Made by a program: the position numbers and the translations under genes
The notes under the pieces: generated by a model
What the model was told of the DNA's origin: nothing
The model's input: the letters and a program-made list of their open reading frames with translations, nothing else
Database searches by the model: none
Part shown: positions 33,602 to 44,494 of the stretch, piece by piece
How the letters are laid out: the number at the start of each line of letters is the position of its first letter
Position numbering within the stretch: the stretch's first letter is position 1
Source: an uncultured Gammaproteobacteria bacterium
Lineage (GTDB): Bacteria; Pseudomonadota; Gammaproteobacteria; Pseudomonadales; Pseudohongiellaceae
Direction of reading: 5' to 3'
DNA: 45,711 nucleotides
Assembly (NCBI GenBank): GCA_903837345.1
Contig: CAILUG010000058.1
Span: forward strand, 1 to 45,711

Positions 33602-34561
33602 ATGGAAAACCAACAACCTCGACCCTTTTCCCTCAAACCGGGCAAATTCGGCCTTTTGATGTCGGACCTGCGTGGATTCACCGCGCTCAGCACCCAATAT
33701 TCTATCGATCAGCTGGGACCTTTCCTTGACCTTTATTTCCGCAAAATGACGGATTTGATAGCACATCACGGCGGTGTTATCGACAAATTCATGGGCGACT
33801 CGATTTTTGCCCTGTTCGAGGTCGAGAACCTGATGGACACCACGATGGCGATGGCCTCCTGTGCCGTGGACATGCAGTTGGCAATGGACGAGGTCAATGA
33901 ATTCGGCGCAACTCTCGGGCTGCCGGAAATTTTCATGGGTATCGGACTCAACTGTGGCGATATAGTCACCTGCACTCTCGGTTCAGGCATCTACCAGGAA
34001 CAGACCGTGCTCGGCGACCCGGTCAACCTGACGGCCCGCATTGCCGCATTTGCGCTGCGCGGCCAGGTGTTGATGAGTGCTGATGTATGCGAGGCAGCGA
34101 AGCATCATGTACAAGCCGGCCCGCTCTTCAAAGTACTGATCAAGGGCCGCAAACAACCGGTCACTGTCCAGGAACTGCTTGGCATTACCTACCCGGCTGC
34201 CAAGGCCATCCCGGTCAGGGAAAATCGCAAAGGTCCGCGAGTGGAAATCATTCTGCCAGTCAGCTATCACCTGATCGAGGAACAGCGTGTGCGTTCGTCG
34301 TCAGTGAAGGCCGATATCATCGATTTGTCCTACGGCGGCATGCGCATACTCACACCCAACCAGCACCAGCTGATGGATGAAATCAAGATTGTGGTCCCGT
34401 TTGGCGGAGGAGCCGGCAGCAGCAGCGGCGGAGATGTCTACGCCAAAATACTGTCGTGCATACCGGAAACAGACGGCGGCTATTGCATTTCCACCGAATT
34501 CAGCTTCCTTGACGAAAGCACCCGCAAATCCATCCGCAGCCTGGTGGATCACCTTGCCTGA
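33602..34561 (+). CDS. Class III adenylate cyclase fused to a PilZ (c-di-GMP-binding) domain
   Basis: 319 residues from the ATG at 33602. The cyclase domain (about 14-165) keeps its catalytic set: metal-binding Asp22 (SDLRGFTALS) and Asp66 (FMGDS), Lys62 for adenine, Thr135 (QTVLGDPVN), and transition-state Asn142 and Arg146 (VNLTAR). The C-terminal half (about 205-319) is a PilZ domain with both c-di-GMP motifs: R209-KGP-R213 (RxxxR) and DLSYGG at 241-246 (DxSxxG). No signal peptide or membrane helix is visible, so it is cytoplasmic. It would make cAMP under c-di-GMP control; the direction of control is unknown. It is divergent from the interrupted hybrid kinase and converges on another hybrid kinase. 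Confidence 0.88.
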   Translation: MENQQPRPFSLKPGKFGLLMSDLRGFTALSTQYSIDQLGPFLDLYFRKMTDLIAHHGGVIDKFMGDSIFALFEVENLMDTTMAMASCAVDMQLAMDEVNEFGATLGLPEIFMGIGLNCGDIVTCTLGSGIYQEQTVLGDPVNLTARIAAFALRGQVLMSADVCEAAKHHVQAGPLFKVLIKGRKQPVTVQELLGITYPAAKAIPVRENRKGPRVEIILPVSYHLIEEQRVRSSSVKADIIDLSYGGMRILTPNQHQLMDEIKIVVPFGGGAGSSSGGDVYAKILSCIPETDGGYCISTEFSFLDESTRKSIRSLVDHLA

Positions 34562-34611
34562 ATTTGACGGCGTTCACCGTGTGTTCGGGGCTGTTTTTTA
34601 CTGAACCATTG

Positions 34612-37341
34612 TTACTCGCGAAACCGGGGCAAATATCTTGCCAGGGTCTTTACCAGGTTGCGTATCAATACGGGTTTGCCCAGGATGTCGTTCATGCCAG
34701 ACTCCAGGCAGCGTTCGCTGTATTCCTCGGGCGAGCCGGTTACGGCAATGATCAAGGTAGCCTTGGTGATTCCCAGTTCTGCTTCGGATTGCCTTATCAG
34801 CCGCGCCAATGCAAAGCCGTCGAGCACGGGCATGGCGCAATCAGTCAGCACGATGTCGTGATGGTGCTGGCTCCAGCTATTGAAAGCATCGCGGCCGCTA
34901 CGGGCTGCTTCCGCATGCAGGTCCAGGGTTCGTAGCTGCGCCAGCAGCAGTTGCTGGTTGGCCGGATTGTCGTCCACTACCAGCACTTTCAATGTTTGTG
35001 CACGGGATTGTGGTTCCTGCAGCACGGTGGTGCTGCCGGCAGCAGGCTGGGCTTGCTGCAGGGGTGGCACCCGATTGCCATGACTGCCCTGCAGCAACTT
35101 GCCTATTTTCTGGAATATCTCGTCCCGCATGAAGGGTTTGCTGATGAATTCATCAGCCCCCAATGCCAGCAAACGTTCCTTCTCGCCTTCAAATGCATTG
35201 GCGGTAATTGCAATCACCGGCATTGAAGACAATGAGGCGTCCTTGCGGATTTCCATGATCGCCTGGTCACCGGCAACCAGCGGCATGCGTATGTCCATCA
35301 GCACCAGTGAAGGCCGCCGGGAACGGATCAGGACCATAGCATCACCGGCATTGCTCGCTTCCAGTATAAGGAAACCCTTGTCTCCCAGAATGCGCTGCAA
35401 CAATTTGCGGTTGCTCTCTATGTCATCGACAATGAGGATAGTGGGTATTTGCGGTGTGTCATCTTCACCAGTGTCTGCATTGCCGGCGAGGTTCGCCTTG
35501 CCTGGCTGTACTGCATCGACCGGGATGGTAGCGGTAAAACAGCTGCCTTCATTGAGGCGACTCTTCACTTCCAGCTTGCCATCCAGTTGCAAGACTATGT
35601 TCTTGCAGATCGCCAGTCCCAGTCCAACACCTTCATCTGTGAAGGATTGGCTCCCGCCCTGTTCAAACACATTGAAGATGATGCCCAGATGTTCTTCACG
35701 GATACCCACCCCGGTATCGCTTACTTCGATCACCAGCAGGCCCTGCATGGGTTCCTTTTCAGCCGCATAGTCAACCTTCAACTCCACCTTGCCGTTCTGG
35801 GTGTTTTTGAATGCATTCGAAAGCAGATTCATGCAGATCTGGCGGATGGCCTTGGGATCCAGCAGCAGCACGGCTGGCAAAGCCGGGGAAAGTACGGTTT
35901 CAAACCGGACACCAATACGGACATTGCGTGTCTGGAAATAGCCGGAAATTTCCTGGAACAGCTGCAACGGATTGACCGTCTCCCGCTTGATGATGGAATG
36001 ACCTGACTGCACTCTGCTCAGGTTGAGGATGTCATCAATCAGCGACATCAGGTGCATGCCGCTGCTGGTAATGATTTCCAGGCTCTCCTTGTGTTTGCCA
36101 TCAAGGGTCCTGTCATCCAGCAGCAATTGCGAGAAACCAAGGATGGCATTCATCGGCGTGCGGATTTCATGCGAAATGTTTGTGAGAAAAAGCGTTTTGG
36201 CCTTGCTGGCCTGCAACGCCACTTCCTTGGCCTGGTCGGAAGCAACAATGGCCTGTTCCAGTTGAACCTGCCTCAATCTGGACTCGGTGATGTCGATGTC
36301 GATGCCTACCAGCTTCCGGTCCTGCGGATTATCGGGGTTGTGAATGATGCGACCACGGCTGCACACCCAGATCCAGGTGCCATTGGCGCGACGCAAACGA
36401 TGCTCATGTTCCAGGTAATCCGACTTGCCGAGTTCCAGATCCTTCATCAGGTTGAGGAACGAATGCACGTCATCCGGATGCATGTGGTGCATGAGTTCAA
36501 CCGTGGTGATACGCAGCTCCTGATGCGGCAAACCCAACAAACCGGTCCAATGCGCCGACATTATTGCCTCGGCTGCATGCAGACTGACTTCCCAGGCTGC
36601 TGATTTGCCGTACTCAAGTGCCAGCAGCCAGCGATCCTGCATGCTTTTCAGCTTCAATTCGCTTTCAGTGCGCATCTGTTGCAATGCCCAGTCAAGATCC
36701 TGGCGCAAATCGTCATAGGCCATCAGGATGAAAGCATGATTGAGGAACGCAATCAGGATGGCCGTGAACAGCAGCAGGATCGTGAAGAAATTGAAATTGA
36801 AAAATGCTGCCTGGCTGAATTCGAAATAAAGAAAACTGCCGAGGTTGAACAGGCCATCAAACAGAAACAGGAAGGCGCAGGCAAAATAGGGTCGCTGCCG
36901 TTTGCCCTTGGCATTGCGCAGCATCTCCCATGCGATCCACAACGTCAGCATTGCTGCTACCAGGAAGATGGTCTGGTTGCGAACAAAAGCGTTGGGGACC
37001 ACATACTGGAACCAGGCCAAAACAGCCATCGCCAGCAATGTGACGGCCAGTGTGGCTTTCAGCAACGGGGGTTTGCGCAGCTTCACCCTCACCGCATTGA
37101 GAAACAGCATGTTGCAGGATACAAGAGCGGTTTCAACCAGCAACCAGAAAACACGGTAAGGAACCAGCGAGCTGAACAGTGTGCCCAGAAACGCCAGTGA
37201 ATACAGAATGATGCCAGCACCCCACCAGACGGCATTGGCCTTGAAATTCCTGAAATCCCAGAATGCGAACAGCCCGACCAGGGTAATGACAACGGTGATG
37301 ACTGCACACAGTCTGATCGTGGAAATATCAAGATTAAACAT
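34612..37341 (-). CDS. Membrane-bound hybrid histidine kinase with PAS and two receiver domains
   Basis: 909 residues from the ATG at 37341; a TTG at 37377 would add 12. An N-terminal region (about 8-210) has some seven hydrophobic segments. A PAS/PAC domain spans about 230-355 (ending LVGIDIDITESR). The kinase core has His391 (FLTNISHEIRTPMNA), the N box NLLSNAFKNT, and the G boxes DTGVGI and GVGLGLAI. Two receivers follow: the first with Asp683 (LMDIRMP) and the second with Asp834 (LTDCAMP). No HPt domain is visible, so the phosphorelay partner must be elsewhere. It lies downstream of pdsS on the same strand with an 84-base gap. The signal sensed is unknown. Confidence 0.92.
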   Translation of the reverse strand: MFNLDISTIRLCAVITVVITLVGLFAFWDFRNFKANAVWWGAGIILYSLAFLGTLFSSLVPYRVFWLLVETALVSCNMLFLNAVRVKLRKPPLLKATLAVTLLAMAVLAWFQYVVPNAFVRNQTIFLVAAMLTLWIAWEMLRNAKGKRQRPYFACAFLFLFDGLFNLGSFLYFEFSQAAFFNFNFFTILLLFTAILIAFLNHAFILMAYDDLRQDLDWALQQMRTESELKLKSMQDRWLLALEYGKSAAWEVSLHAAEAIMSAHWTGLLGLPHQELRITTVELMHHMHPDDVHSFLNLMKDLELGKSDYLEHEHRLRRANGTWIWVCSRGRIIHNPDNPQDRKLVGIDIDITESRLRQVQLEQAIVASDQAKEVALQASKAKTLFLTNISHEIRTPMNAILGFSQLLLDDRTLDGKHKESLEIITSSGMHLMSLIDDILNLSRVQSGHSIIKRETVNPLQLFQEISGYFQTRNVRIGVRFETVLSPALPAVLLLDPKAIRQICMNLLSNAFKNTQNGKVELKVDYAAEKEPMQGLLVIEVSDTGVGIREEHLGIIFNVFEQGGSQSFTDEGVGLGLAICKNIVLQLDGKLEVKSRLNEGSCFTATIPVDAVQPGKANLAGNADTGEDDTPQIPTILIVDDIESNRKLLQRILGDKGFLILEASNAGDAMVLIRSRRPSLVLMDIRMPLVAGDQAIMEIRKDASLSSMPVIAITANAFEGEKERLLALGADEFISKPFMRDEIFQKIGKLLQGSHGNRVPPLQQAQPAAGSTTVLQEPQSRAQTLKVLVVDDNPANQQLLLAQLRTLDLHAEAARSGRDAFNSWSQHHHDIVLTDCAMPVLDGFALARLIRQSEAELGITKATLIIAVTGSPEEYSERCLESGMNDILGKPVLIRNLVKTLARYLPRFRE

Positions 37342-37425
37342 GCAGAAGACAGCCGCTATTTGTGCAAATTCTTGCAACCCGGACAGTTATAATCGACCTG
37401 ATGACGAAAAAGTGTAGCTGAATTT

Positions 37426-39627
37426 TCAGGCAGGATTGCCGGCATCGAACATCGGCAGCCTGATCACTACGATGACACCACTCTCCTCCAGCAGGTTTTC
37501 TGCATAGATTTCGCCCTGGTGGAATTCGGCGATGAGCCGGGCAATATGCAAACCCAGCCCCAGATGCGGCAGGCTTTTGACCCCCTGCGGCCGTACCGAC
37601 ACCATTGAATCGAAAATGCGTTCCTTCATTGCCGGATCGAGATAGGGACCATTGTTGCTGATGGTCATTACCGCTTCCGGATTTTCGGCTTTGCATACCA
37701 GACGCACCGGCCGGCCAGGTGCTGAAAATTCCACCGCATTGGCCACCACCTTGTCGAGCAGTTGCACCAGATGTTCTGCACTGCCGAAGATCCACAGGGG
37801 TTGCGAACTGATTTCGGCTTCAAACCGGGTTGCCGGGTAGATCTGCCGGTATTGCTGCACACATGCAGCAAACACCCGATCCAGCGCCATCTTTTCCTTT
37901 TCAGTACCCTGCAGTATTTGTTCGAGCCGGGTCGCTTCACTCATGTTGGTAAGGATCAGGTTGAGCCGGCTGATGCCCTCTTCCGCCCGCTGGATATAGA
38001 TCTCGGCTTCACTGTCGCTGTGTTTCAGCATGCGCAGGTTTTCCAGCGACGAGCGCACTACCGTCACCGGTGTGCGCAATTCATGGGAGAGACGTGCCGT
38101 CAGGTTTTCCAGATACTGGTTGTAGTGGCCAAGACGTTCCACCATGTTGGCAATGCTGCGCGAAAGATCGCCGATTTCATCACTGCTGCGCGAAGGCACC
38201 AGCGCCTTGCGCAGGCGACCTTGCTCGTCAATGCTGTGTTCGGTTTCATCTCGCAGCGTGCGGATACGCTGCGACAGGTTGCCGGCAAACACCAGCAACA
38301 CCGTCAGCGTCAGCACCAGAATCGCCAGCATCGCATCGAACAACGACGACAGCGACTGGTTGCGGGCGCTGTGCAGCGCCGTCAGATTCTGGTCAACCAT
38401 CACGACGCCGGACACGGCACCACCGGCAACAATAGGCCACGCTGCTTCCAGGGTGCGCAAGCCTGTGGCTTTGTCGGTGTGATAGCCGCTTTGCGCAGCG
38501 CCTTGCAAGGCTGCCAGCAACTGCGGGCTCTGGTCTTCAGTGAGGGGCACCGGCAATGGAGCGCTGATCCGGTCCATCCATGCCAGCAGCCCGTCATAGA
38601 GCGGATGCAACAGGCTGGTGCGCAACCAGCGCCAGGTGGCATTGCCTCCGGTGTGGCTTGGCGGCAGTTCGAGACCTGCCGCCAGGTTGATATCGCCGCG
38701 TTCAAACAACTTCTGTTCACTGCGGTCAAACACCCGCACCCGAAAATGCGGCAGCGCCTGCGACGCCAGCAACAGACCCAGCTCATTGGCCGGGCGCTGC
38801 AATGCTGCGCCGGGATCTGCCAGGTCACCGGTTGCCACCACCGCAGCCAGCGCGCCGCTTTGGCGGTCATCAACATCTTCCACTGCCAGCACCAGCGAAC
38901 GCGCAGCCATACTCACCGGCAATTGCAGTTCATAGTCATAGCCTTCCGGCGTTTCAATATACTGGCCGGTGATGCGCGGTTCCGGCGTATAGCCCTGCAC
39001 ATCCTGTTGATCGGCGCCCTGGCGCCAGGCTTGCACTTTGCCGTCCGGCAACACACTCAGGCGATAACGGCCGCCCTCACCGGTGGCTGACCCCAGAGCC
39101 AGCACCAGCGCATCAAGCCCTTCGGTCCGCAGCAGCGTGGATTTCGATTGCACCACGAACTGGTCGCGCACACGCACGTAGAGAAACAGGCTGCCATGGT
39201 TCTCACCCAGCAAAAGCCTGAATTCCAGCAGATCGCCCTGCACATTTGCGTTGCTGCGATAACTGGTGTGTGCATTGCCGGCATACGGTTCCGCGCTGCC
39301 CTCATGCCAGACCTGTTCCAGCTGACGGAATTGCTGCCAGTCATCAAGCGTGCCATCGCTGACATCAGGCATGAACGGCAACGGATAGACATACAGACCG
39401 CCCCTGGTTTTCGGCTCGATGCTGGTATCGAACAATTGCGGCTTGTCGTTGAGTGCCACCGCCAGCGCCTGCGCCAGACTGCCCACCATCTGTTCCTGCG
39501 CACGCTGCAGGGTGGCTTCCATCTCCTTGATGTACTGGTAGCCGAACCACGGCAACAGCAGCAACAGCGACAACAACAGCAAAAGTTTGCTGCGCAGGCC
39601 GGGCCGCAGTGCGCTAAGCCTGCTCAT
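37426..39627 (-). CDS. pdsS: Sensor histidine kinase of the proteobacterial dedicated sortase system type
   Basis: 733 residues. The N-terminal helix (about 13-30) is LLLLLSLLLLLPWFGYQYI. A long periplasmic region contains the carbohydrate-binding-like strip YVYPLPFMPDVSDGTLDDW. The second helix is about 430-448, followed by a HAMP segment and the kinase core: His515 in ARLSHELRTPVTVV, N box Asn630 (DKVVANAVEFS), then LGLGLHIA (689-696). Overall sequence and order match the PdsS kinases (TIGR03785-type) normally encoded with a marine-type sortase and its substrate. No sortase or LPxTG-like substrate is in this window. It overlaps pdsR by 14 bases. Confidence 0.85.
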   Translation of the reverse strand: MSRLSALRPGLRSKLLLLLSLLLLLPWFGYQYIKEMEATLQRAQEQMVGSLAQALAVALNDKPQLFDTSIEPKTRGGLYVYPLPFMPDVSDGTLDDWQQFRQLEQVWHEGSAEPYAGNAHTSYRSNANVQGDLLEFRLLLGENHGSLFLYVRVRDQFVVQSKSTLLRTEGLDALVLALGSATGEGGRYRLSVLPDGKVQAWRQGADQQDVQGYTPEPRITGQYIETPEGYDYELQLPVSMAARSLVLAVEDVDDRQSGALAAVVATGDLADPGAALQRPANELGLLLASQALPHFRVRVFDRSEQKLFERGDINLAAGLELPPSHTGGNATWRWLRTSLLHPLYDGLLAWMDRISAPLPVPLTEDQSPQLLAALQGAAQSGYHTDKATGLRTLEAAWPIVAGGAVSGVVMVDQNLTALHSARNQSLSSLFDAMLAILVLTLTVLLVFAGNLSQRIRTLRDETEHSIDEQGRLRKALVPSRSSDEIGDLSRSIANMVERLGHYNQYLENLTARLSHELRTPVTVVRSSLENLRMLKHSDSEAEIYIQRAEEGISRLNLILTNMSEATRLEQILQGTEKEKMALDRVFAACVQQYRQIYPATRFEAEISSQPLWIFGSAEHLVQLLDKVVANAVEFSAPGRPVRLVCKAENPEAVMTISNNGPYLDPAMKERIFDSMVSVRPQGVKSLPHLGLGLHIARLIAEFHQGEIYAENLLEESGVIVVIRLPMFDAGNPA

Positions 39628-40333
39628 GGACCTTGCCTGCCGGTGTCAGATTCCAGCGATAGCCCATGCCGTAGACGGTATCGATGCAGTCAAAGCCAGC
39701 ATCCACCTGGACGAATTTCTTGCGCATGCGTTTCACGTGGGAAGTGATGGTGCTGTTGTCGACATAGATCTTGGATTCCTGCATCAGGGCATCACGGCTT
39801 TTCACATGCCCGGGGAATTTCACCAGGGCATGCAGCATCCAGAATTCCGTCACAGTCAGCAACACGGTCTGGCCTTTCCAGTTTACGGTAAGCCGGCTCA
39901 GATCCAGCGCAAGTTCGCCTCGCACCAGCTGGTTTTCGGGAGCAGCCGGTTGTTCCATTGCATCCTGCCGGCGGAACAAAGCGGCGATGCGGGCCAGCAA
40001 ATGCGGCATGCTGATGTCTTTCGTCAGGTAATCATCAGCTCCCATGCGCAAACCGCTGACAGTGTCGAAATCATTGTCGCGGGCGGTGAAAAAAATGATA
40101 GGCAGGGCTTCCGACAATGAACGCAGTGTCTGGCACAGCAGGAAACCGCCGTCGATTTCGTTTTCAAGGCCGATGTCGATGATGGCGAGATCGGGCAGCC
40201 GCAATTCAAACGCAGCCTGGGCCTTGCGCCGGTTCGGGTAGGTGCTGACGTCATAGCCCTGTTTTCGCAGAACACTGGCGTAGTTCTCGCGGAGCGCGGC
40301 TTCATCTTCGACGATGGCAATACGGCGGGTCAT
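39614..40333 (-). CDS. pdsR: Response regulator of the proteobacterial dedicated sortase system type
   Basis: 239 residues from the ATG at 40333, with AGGGA directly upstream; the open frame extends to 40537 without receiver likeness. The receiver domain has IAIVEDEAALRENY, phospho-acceptor Asp53 (LAIIDIGLENEIDGGF) and FFTARDNDFDTVSGL with the Lys in ADDYLTKD. The OmpR-type winged helix has LTVTEFWMLHALVKFPGHVKS, TITSHVKRMRKKF and DTVYGMGYRW. The close match to PdsR sequences and the overlap with pdsS define the pair. A 14-base perfect palindrome lies 60 bases upstream. Confidence 0.88.
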   Translation of the reverse strand: MTRRIAIVEDEAALRENYASVLRKQGYDVSTYPNRRKAQAAFELRLPDLAIIDIGLENEIDGGFLLCQTLRSLSEALPIIFFTARDNDFDTVSGLRMGADDYLTKDISMPHLLARIAALFRRQDAMEQPAAPENQLVRGELALDLSRLTVNWKGQTVLLTVTEFWMLHALVKFPGHVKSRDALMQESKIYVDNSTITSHVKRMRKKFVQVDAGFDCIDTVYGMGYRWNLTPAGKVHEQA

Positions 40334-40593
40334 TCCCTGGGTCCTTTTGGCACTTGGTTGGGCATTGGCGGCGCGAAATATAGCCCAGTTTTCAGGCCCG
40401 GGCCTGGCTTTGGGGCAGCTTGCCAGAATTTTGCCACTATTGATCAGCGCGATGCCTGTTTTGCTGCTTAGGATTGCACCAGTCGAAGTGTTGAATACGC
40501 TCAAGCCCAACGCAACACCCGGCACTGTGCCCCCCACTGTTGCTGCCCGCCAGTACGGGGGCAGCGACAGTACTTATACGAAGGAGACTTCCC
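40334..40593. promoter_or_regulatory. Divergent control region between pdsR and the GST-like gene
   Basis: 260 bases with no gene. It contains the perfect palindrome CAGGCCCGGGCCTG at 40393-40406, a candidate operator for pdsR or a strong hairpin. No consensus promoter was convincing on either strand. An AGGAG Shine-Dalgarno for the GST-like gene lies at its right edge. Confidence 0.4.
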
Positions 40594-41250
40594 ATGATGC
40601 ACGAACTTAATCTGGTCAGCGGCAATCGCAGCATTTCCTCTGCTTCCCTGACTCCCTGGCTGCTGCTGAAACAGTTTGACCTGCTGTTCAACGAAATCAG
40701 CATTGACCTGTTCCGGGACGACGCCATCGAGAAGCTGGGCTGGTTCTCACCCTCATTGAAAGTGCCGGTGCTGATCCACAACGATCTCAAGGTATGGGAT
40801 GCCCTGCCGATTTGCGAGTACCTGAACGAGAGTTTTCTGGAAGGTCGCGGCTGGCCGGCTCACCTGAAAAAACGCGCAGCGGCCCGCTCGGTATGCGCGG
40901 AGTTGCACGGCGATTTTCTGGCTTTCAAACAACAGTGGCCCATGCAATGTCATCTGCGGCTGGTGGCACGCACAGATGCGGTGCTCGAACGTGACATCGC
41001 CCGTCTTGACTCCATCATGAGCTGCTGCCGCCGCAAATTCGGCGATGGCGGTGACTACCTGTTCGGCCAGTTCAGCATCGTCGACGCCTTCATGGCCCCG
41101 TATGCGATAGCACTCGACGGCCACGGCGCGCAGCTGACAGCGCCCGCTGATGATTACTGCCAGTTGCTGCTGGGCAACATGCACGTGCTGGAGTGGCTGT
41201 ACGAAGCCCAGCTGGAACTGAATACCATGAAGTACGCCAAGGCTGGTTGA
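40594..41250 (+). CDS. Glutathione S-transferase-like protein
   Basis: 218 residues from the ATG at 40594 (AAGGAG about 7 bases upstream). The N-terminal thioredoxin-like domain includes a Ser-rich active-site region (NRSISSASLTPWLLLKQ), the cis-Pro segment KVPVLIHNDLKVWDALPICEYL, and then an all-helical C-terminal domain (GDYLFGQFSIVDAFMAPYAIAL). This is the order of the cytosolic GST fold. Substrate is unknown. The protein sits alone, followed by a good terminator. Confidence 0.85.
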   Translation: MMHELNLVSGNRSISSASLTPWLLLKQFDLLFNEISIDLFRDDAIEKLGWFSPSLKVPVLIHNDLKVWDALPICEYLNESFLEGRGWPAHLKKRAAARSVCAELHGDFLAFKQQWPMQCHLRLVARTDAVLERDIARLDSIMSCCRRKFGDGGDYLFGQFSIVDAFMAPYAIALDGHGAQLTAPADDYCQLLLGNMHVLEWLYEAQLELNTMKYAKAG

Positions 41251-41270
41251 GATAGGAGCTGCACGCAGTC

Positions 41271-41300
41271 AGCCCGGCCGGTCGAAGCCGGGCTATTTTT
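41271..41300 (+). terminator. Intrinsic terminator after the GST-like gene
   Basis: Stem AGCCCGGC (41271-41278), 8-base loop, stem GCCGGGCT (41287-41294), then ATTTTT. It lies 20 bases after the stop codon. Confidence 0.9.
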
Positions 41301-41389
41301 GGATGTGTATTGAGCTGGATCAGGAGGCAGACAGCAGGGTTGGTCTATAAGATTCCGGCTCATGCCATTGCAAAACCGGTTCACCGCCT

Positions 41390-41415
41390 CTATCAACCCC
41401 ATAGACAGGGTCAAT
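41390..41415 (+). promoter_or_regulatory. Possible OxyR-binding site upstream of katG
   Basis: CTAT (41390-41393), 7 bases, ATAG (41401-41404), 7 bases, CAAT (41412-41415). OxyR sites are ATAG-N7-CTAT-N7-ATAG-N7-CTAT. The last three tetrads match in spacing with one mismatch, while the first (GTTC) does not. It lies 69-94 bases before the katG ATG, and katG is a classical OxyR target. Confidence 0.4.
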
Positions 41416-41438
41416 TGGAACCAATGTTGCCTGAATGA

Positions 41439-43670
<2,232 letters not shown>

Positions 43671-43703
43671 AACCGGAGTATTGATCATTTTTTCAGCGTT
43701 CGT

Positions 43704-43747
43704 CATGGCAATAAAAACCCGACTTTTGTCGGGTTTTTATTGCCATG
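43704..43747. terminator. Bidirectional intrinsic terminator between katG and the iron-uptake operon
   Basis: Perfect 20-base arms (43704-43723 and 43728-43747) around a TTTT loop. The inner stem is ACCCGAC/GTCGGGT, flanked by AAAAA and TTTTT. It serves both converging transcripts. Confidence 0.92.
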
Positions 43748-43752
43748 CCTGA

Positions 43753-44487
43753 TCAGAATTCATACTCGAATTGCACACGCAGCGTATGATCCGGCGCTGC
43801 GTCCGAACTGCCCACCAGCCACGCCGCGTTGTATCTGATGGCCTGATGGTTGCCGAGCGGGATTTTGCCGAATACAGCAGGACCCATCGAATGGATGCGC
43901 TCGCTGGCAGGTGACCAGTTGTCCCATTTGCCTAGTTCGCCAAAGCCTTGCAGGCCGAACTCGAATTGTTCCTGCCACCGGTATTTCGCCTGCCACTGAT
44001 ACTTGAGTTCGGTACTGTTGGCGAAGTCGGAGCGGTAGTTGCGCTGGAACAACACATTGCCGTTCAGCTGGAGCTTGCCGAATTCAGTTTGCAGCAACGG
44101 CCCCCATTTCACCTCCCATCCCCCGGCACGATCATGCGGCCGCTCAACTTCCAGCAGCAAGCCCACATCCACCGGGTATTTGCCGGTCTCGGTCAGCTGG
44201 AATTCGTTTTCCCATTCGATGGCATCAAATTTGGCGCCTGCATTGTTTTCGTTCTTGTATTTCAGATAGATTTCGGTGAACCACCAGTCGTTGGCACCAT
44301 AGCCAAAACCGGTGGAAAACGCAGATGCGCGCGGGTCATTGTCCCTGACGGCAGTGCCTGCCTTGAAATCGATTTCCTTTTCGCCAGCTTCAACTATGGG
44401 CAAATTGACATAGTCCGCCGGTTCGGCCCGGACCAAAACAGGAGCAAGCACGACCCCTGCGATCAGTAATGACGCCTGCATTTTCAT
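43753..44487 (-). CDS. Outer-membrane beta-barrel protein of the FTR1 operon, function unknown
   Basis: 244 residues with a signal peptide (ASLLIAGVVLAPVLVRAEP). Alternating, aromatic-rich strands follow (FSTGFGYGANDWWFTEIYLKY, ELKYQWQAKYRWQEQFEFGL), ending with a C-terminal Phe (VQFEYEF), as expected for a BAM-inserted barrel of about 10-12 strands. I do not recognise a named family. It starts 7 bases after the FTR1 gene stop and so is probably the last gene of an iron-responsive operon. Channel or receptor function for iron is inference. Confidence 0.75.
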   Translation of the reverse strand: MKMQASLLIAGVVLAPVLVRAEPADYVNLPIVEAGEKEIDFKAGTAVRDNDPRASAFSTGFGYGANDWWFTEIYLKYKNENNAGAKFDAIEWENEFQLTETGKYPVDVGLLLEVERPHDRAGGWEVKWGPLLQTEFGKLQLNGNVLFQRNYRSDFANSTELKYQWQAKYRWQEQFEFGLQGFGELGKWDNWSPASERIHSMGPAVFGKIPLGNHQAIRYNAAWLVGSSDAAPDHTLRVQFEYEF

Positions 44488-44494
44488 GAATGAT

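Noticed and set aside
34562-34611. Terminator between the converging cyclase-PilZ and hybrid kinase genes
   Set aside because: Only a 4-base stem (ACGG/CCGT) with a T run 13 bases later; too weak to call.
37762-39090. Long plus-strand open frame (442 codons)
   Set aside because: Lies antisense to pdsS, is His/Gln-rich with no domain, and reflects codon bias of the real gene on the other strand.
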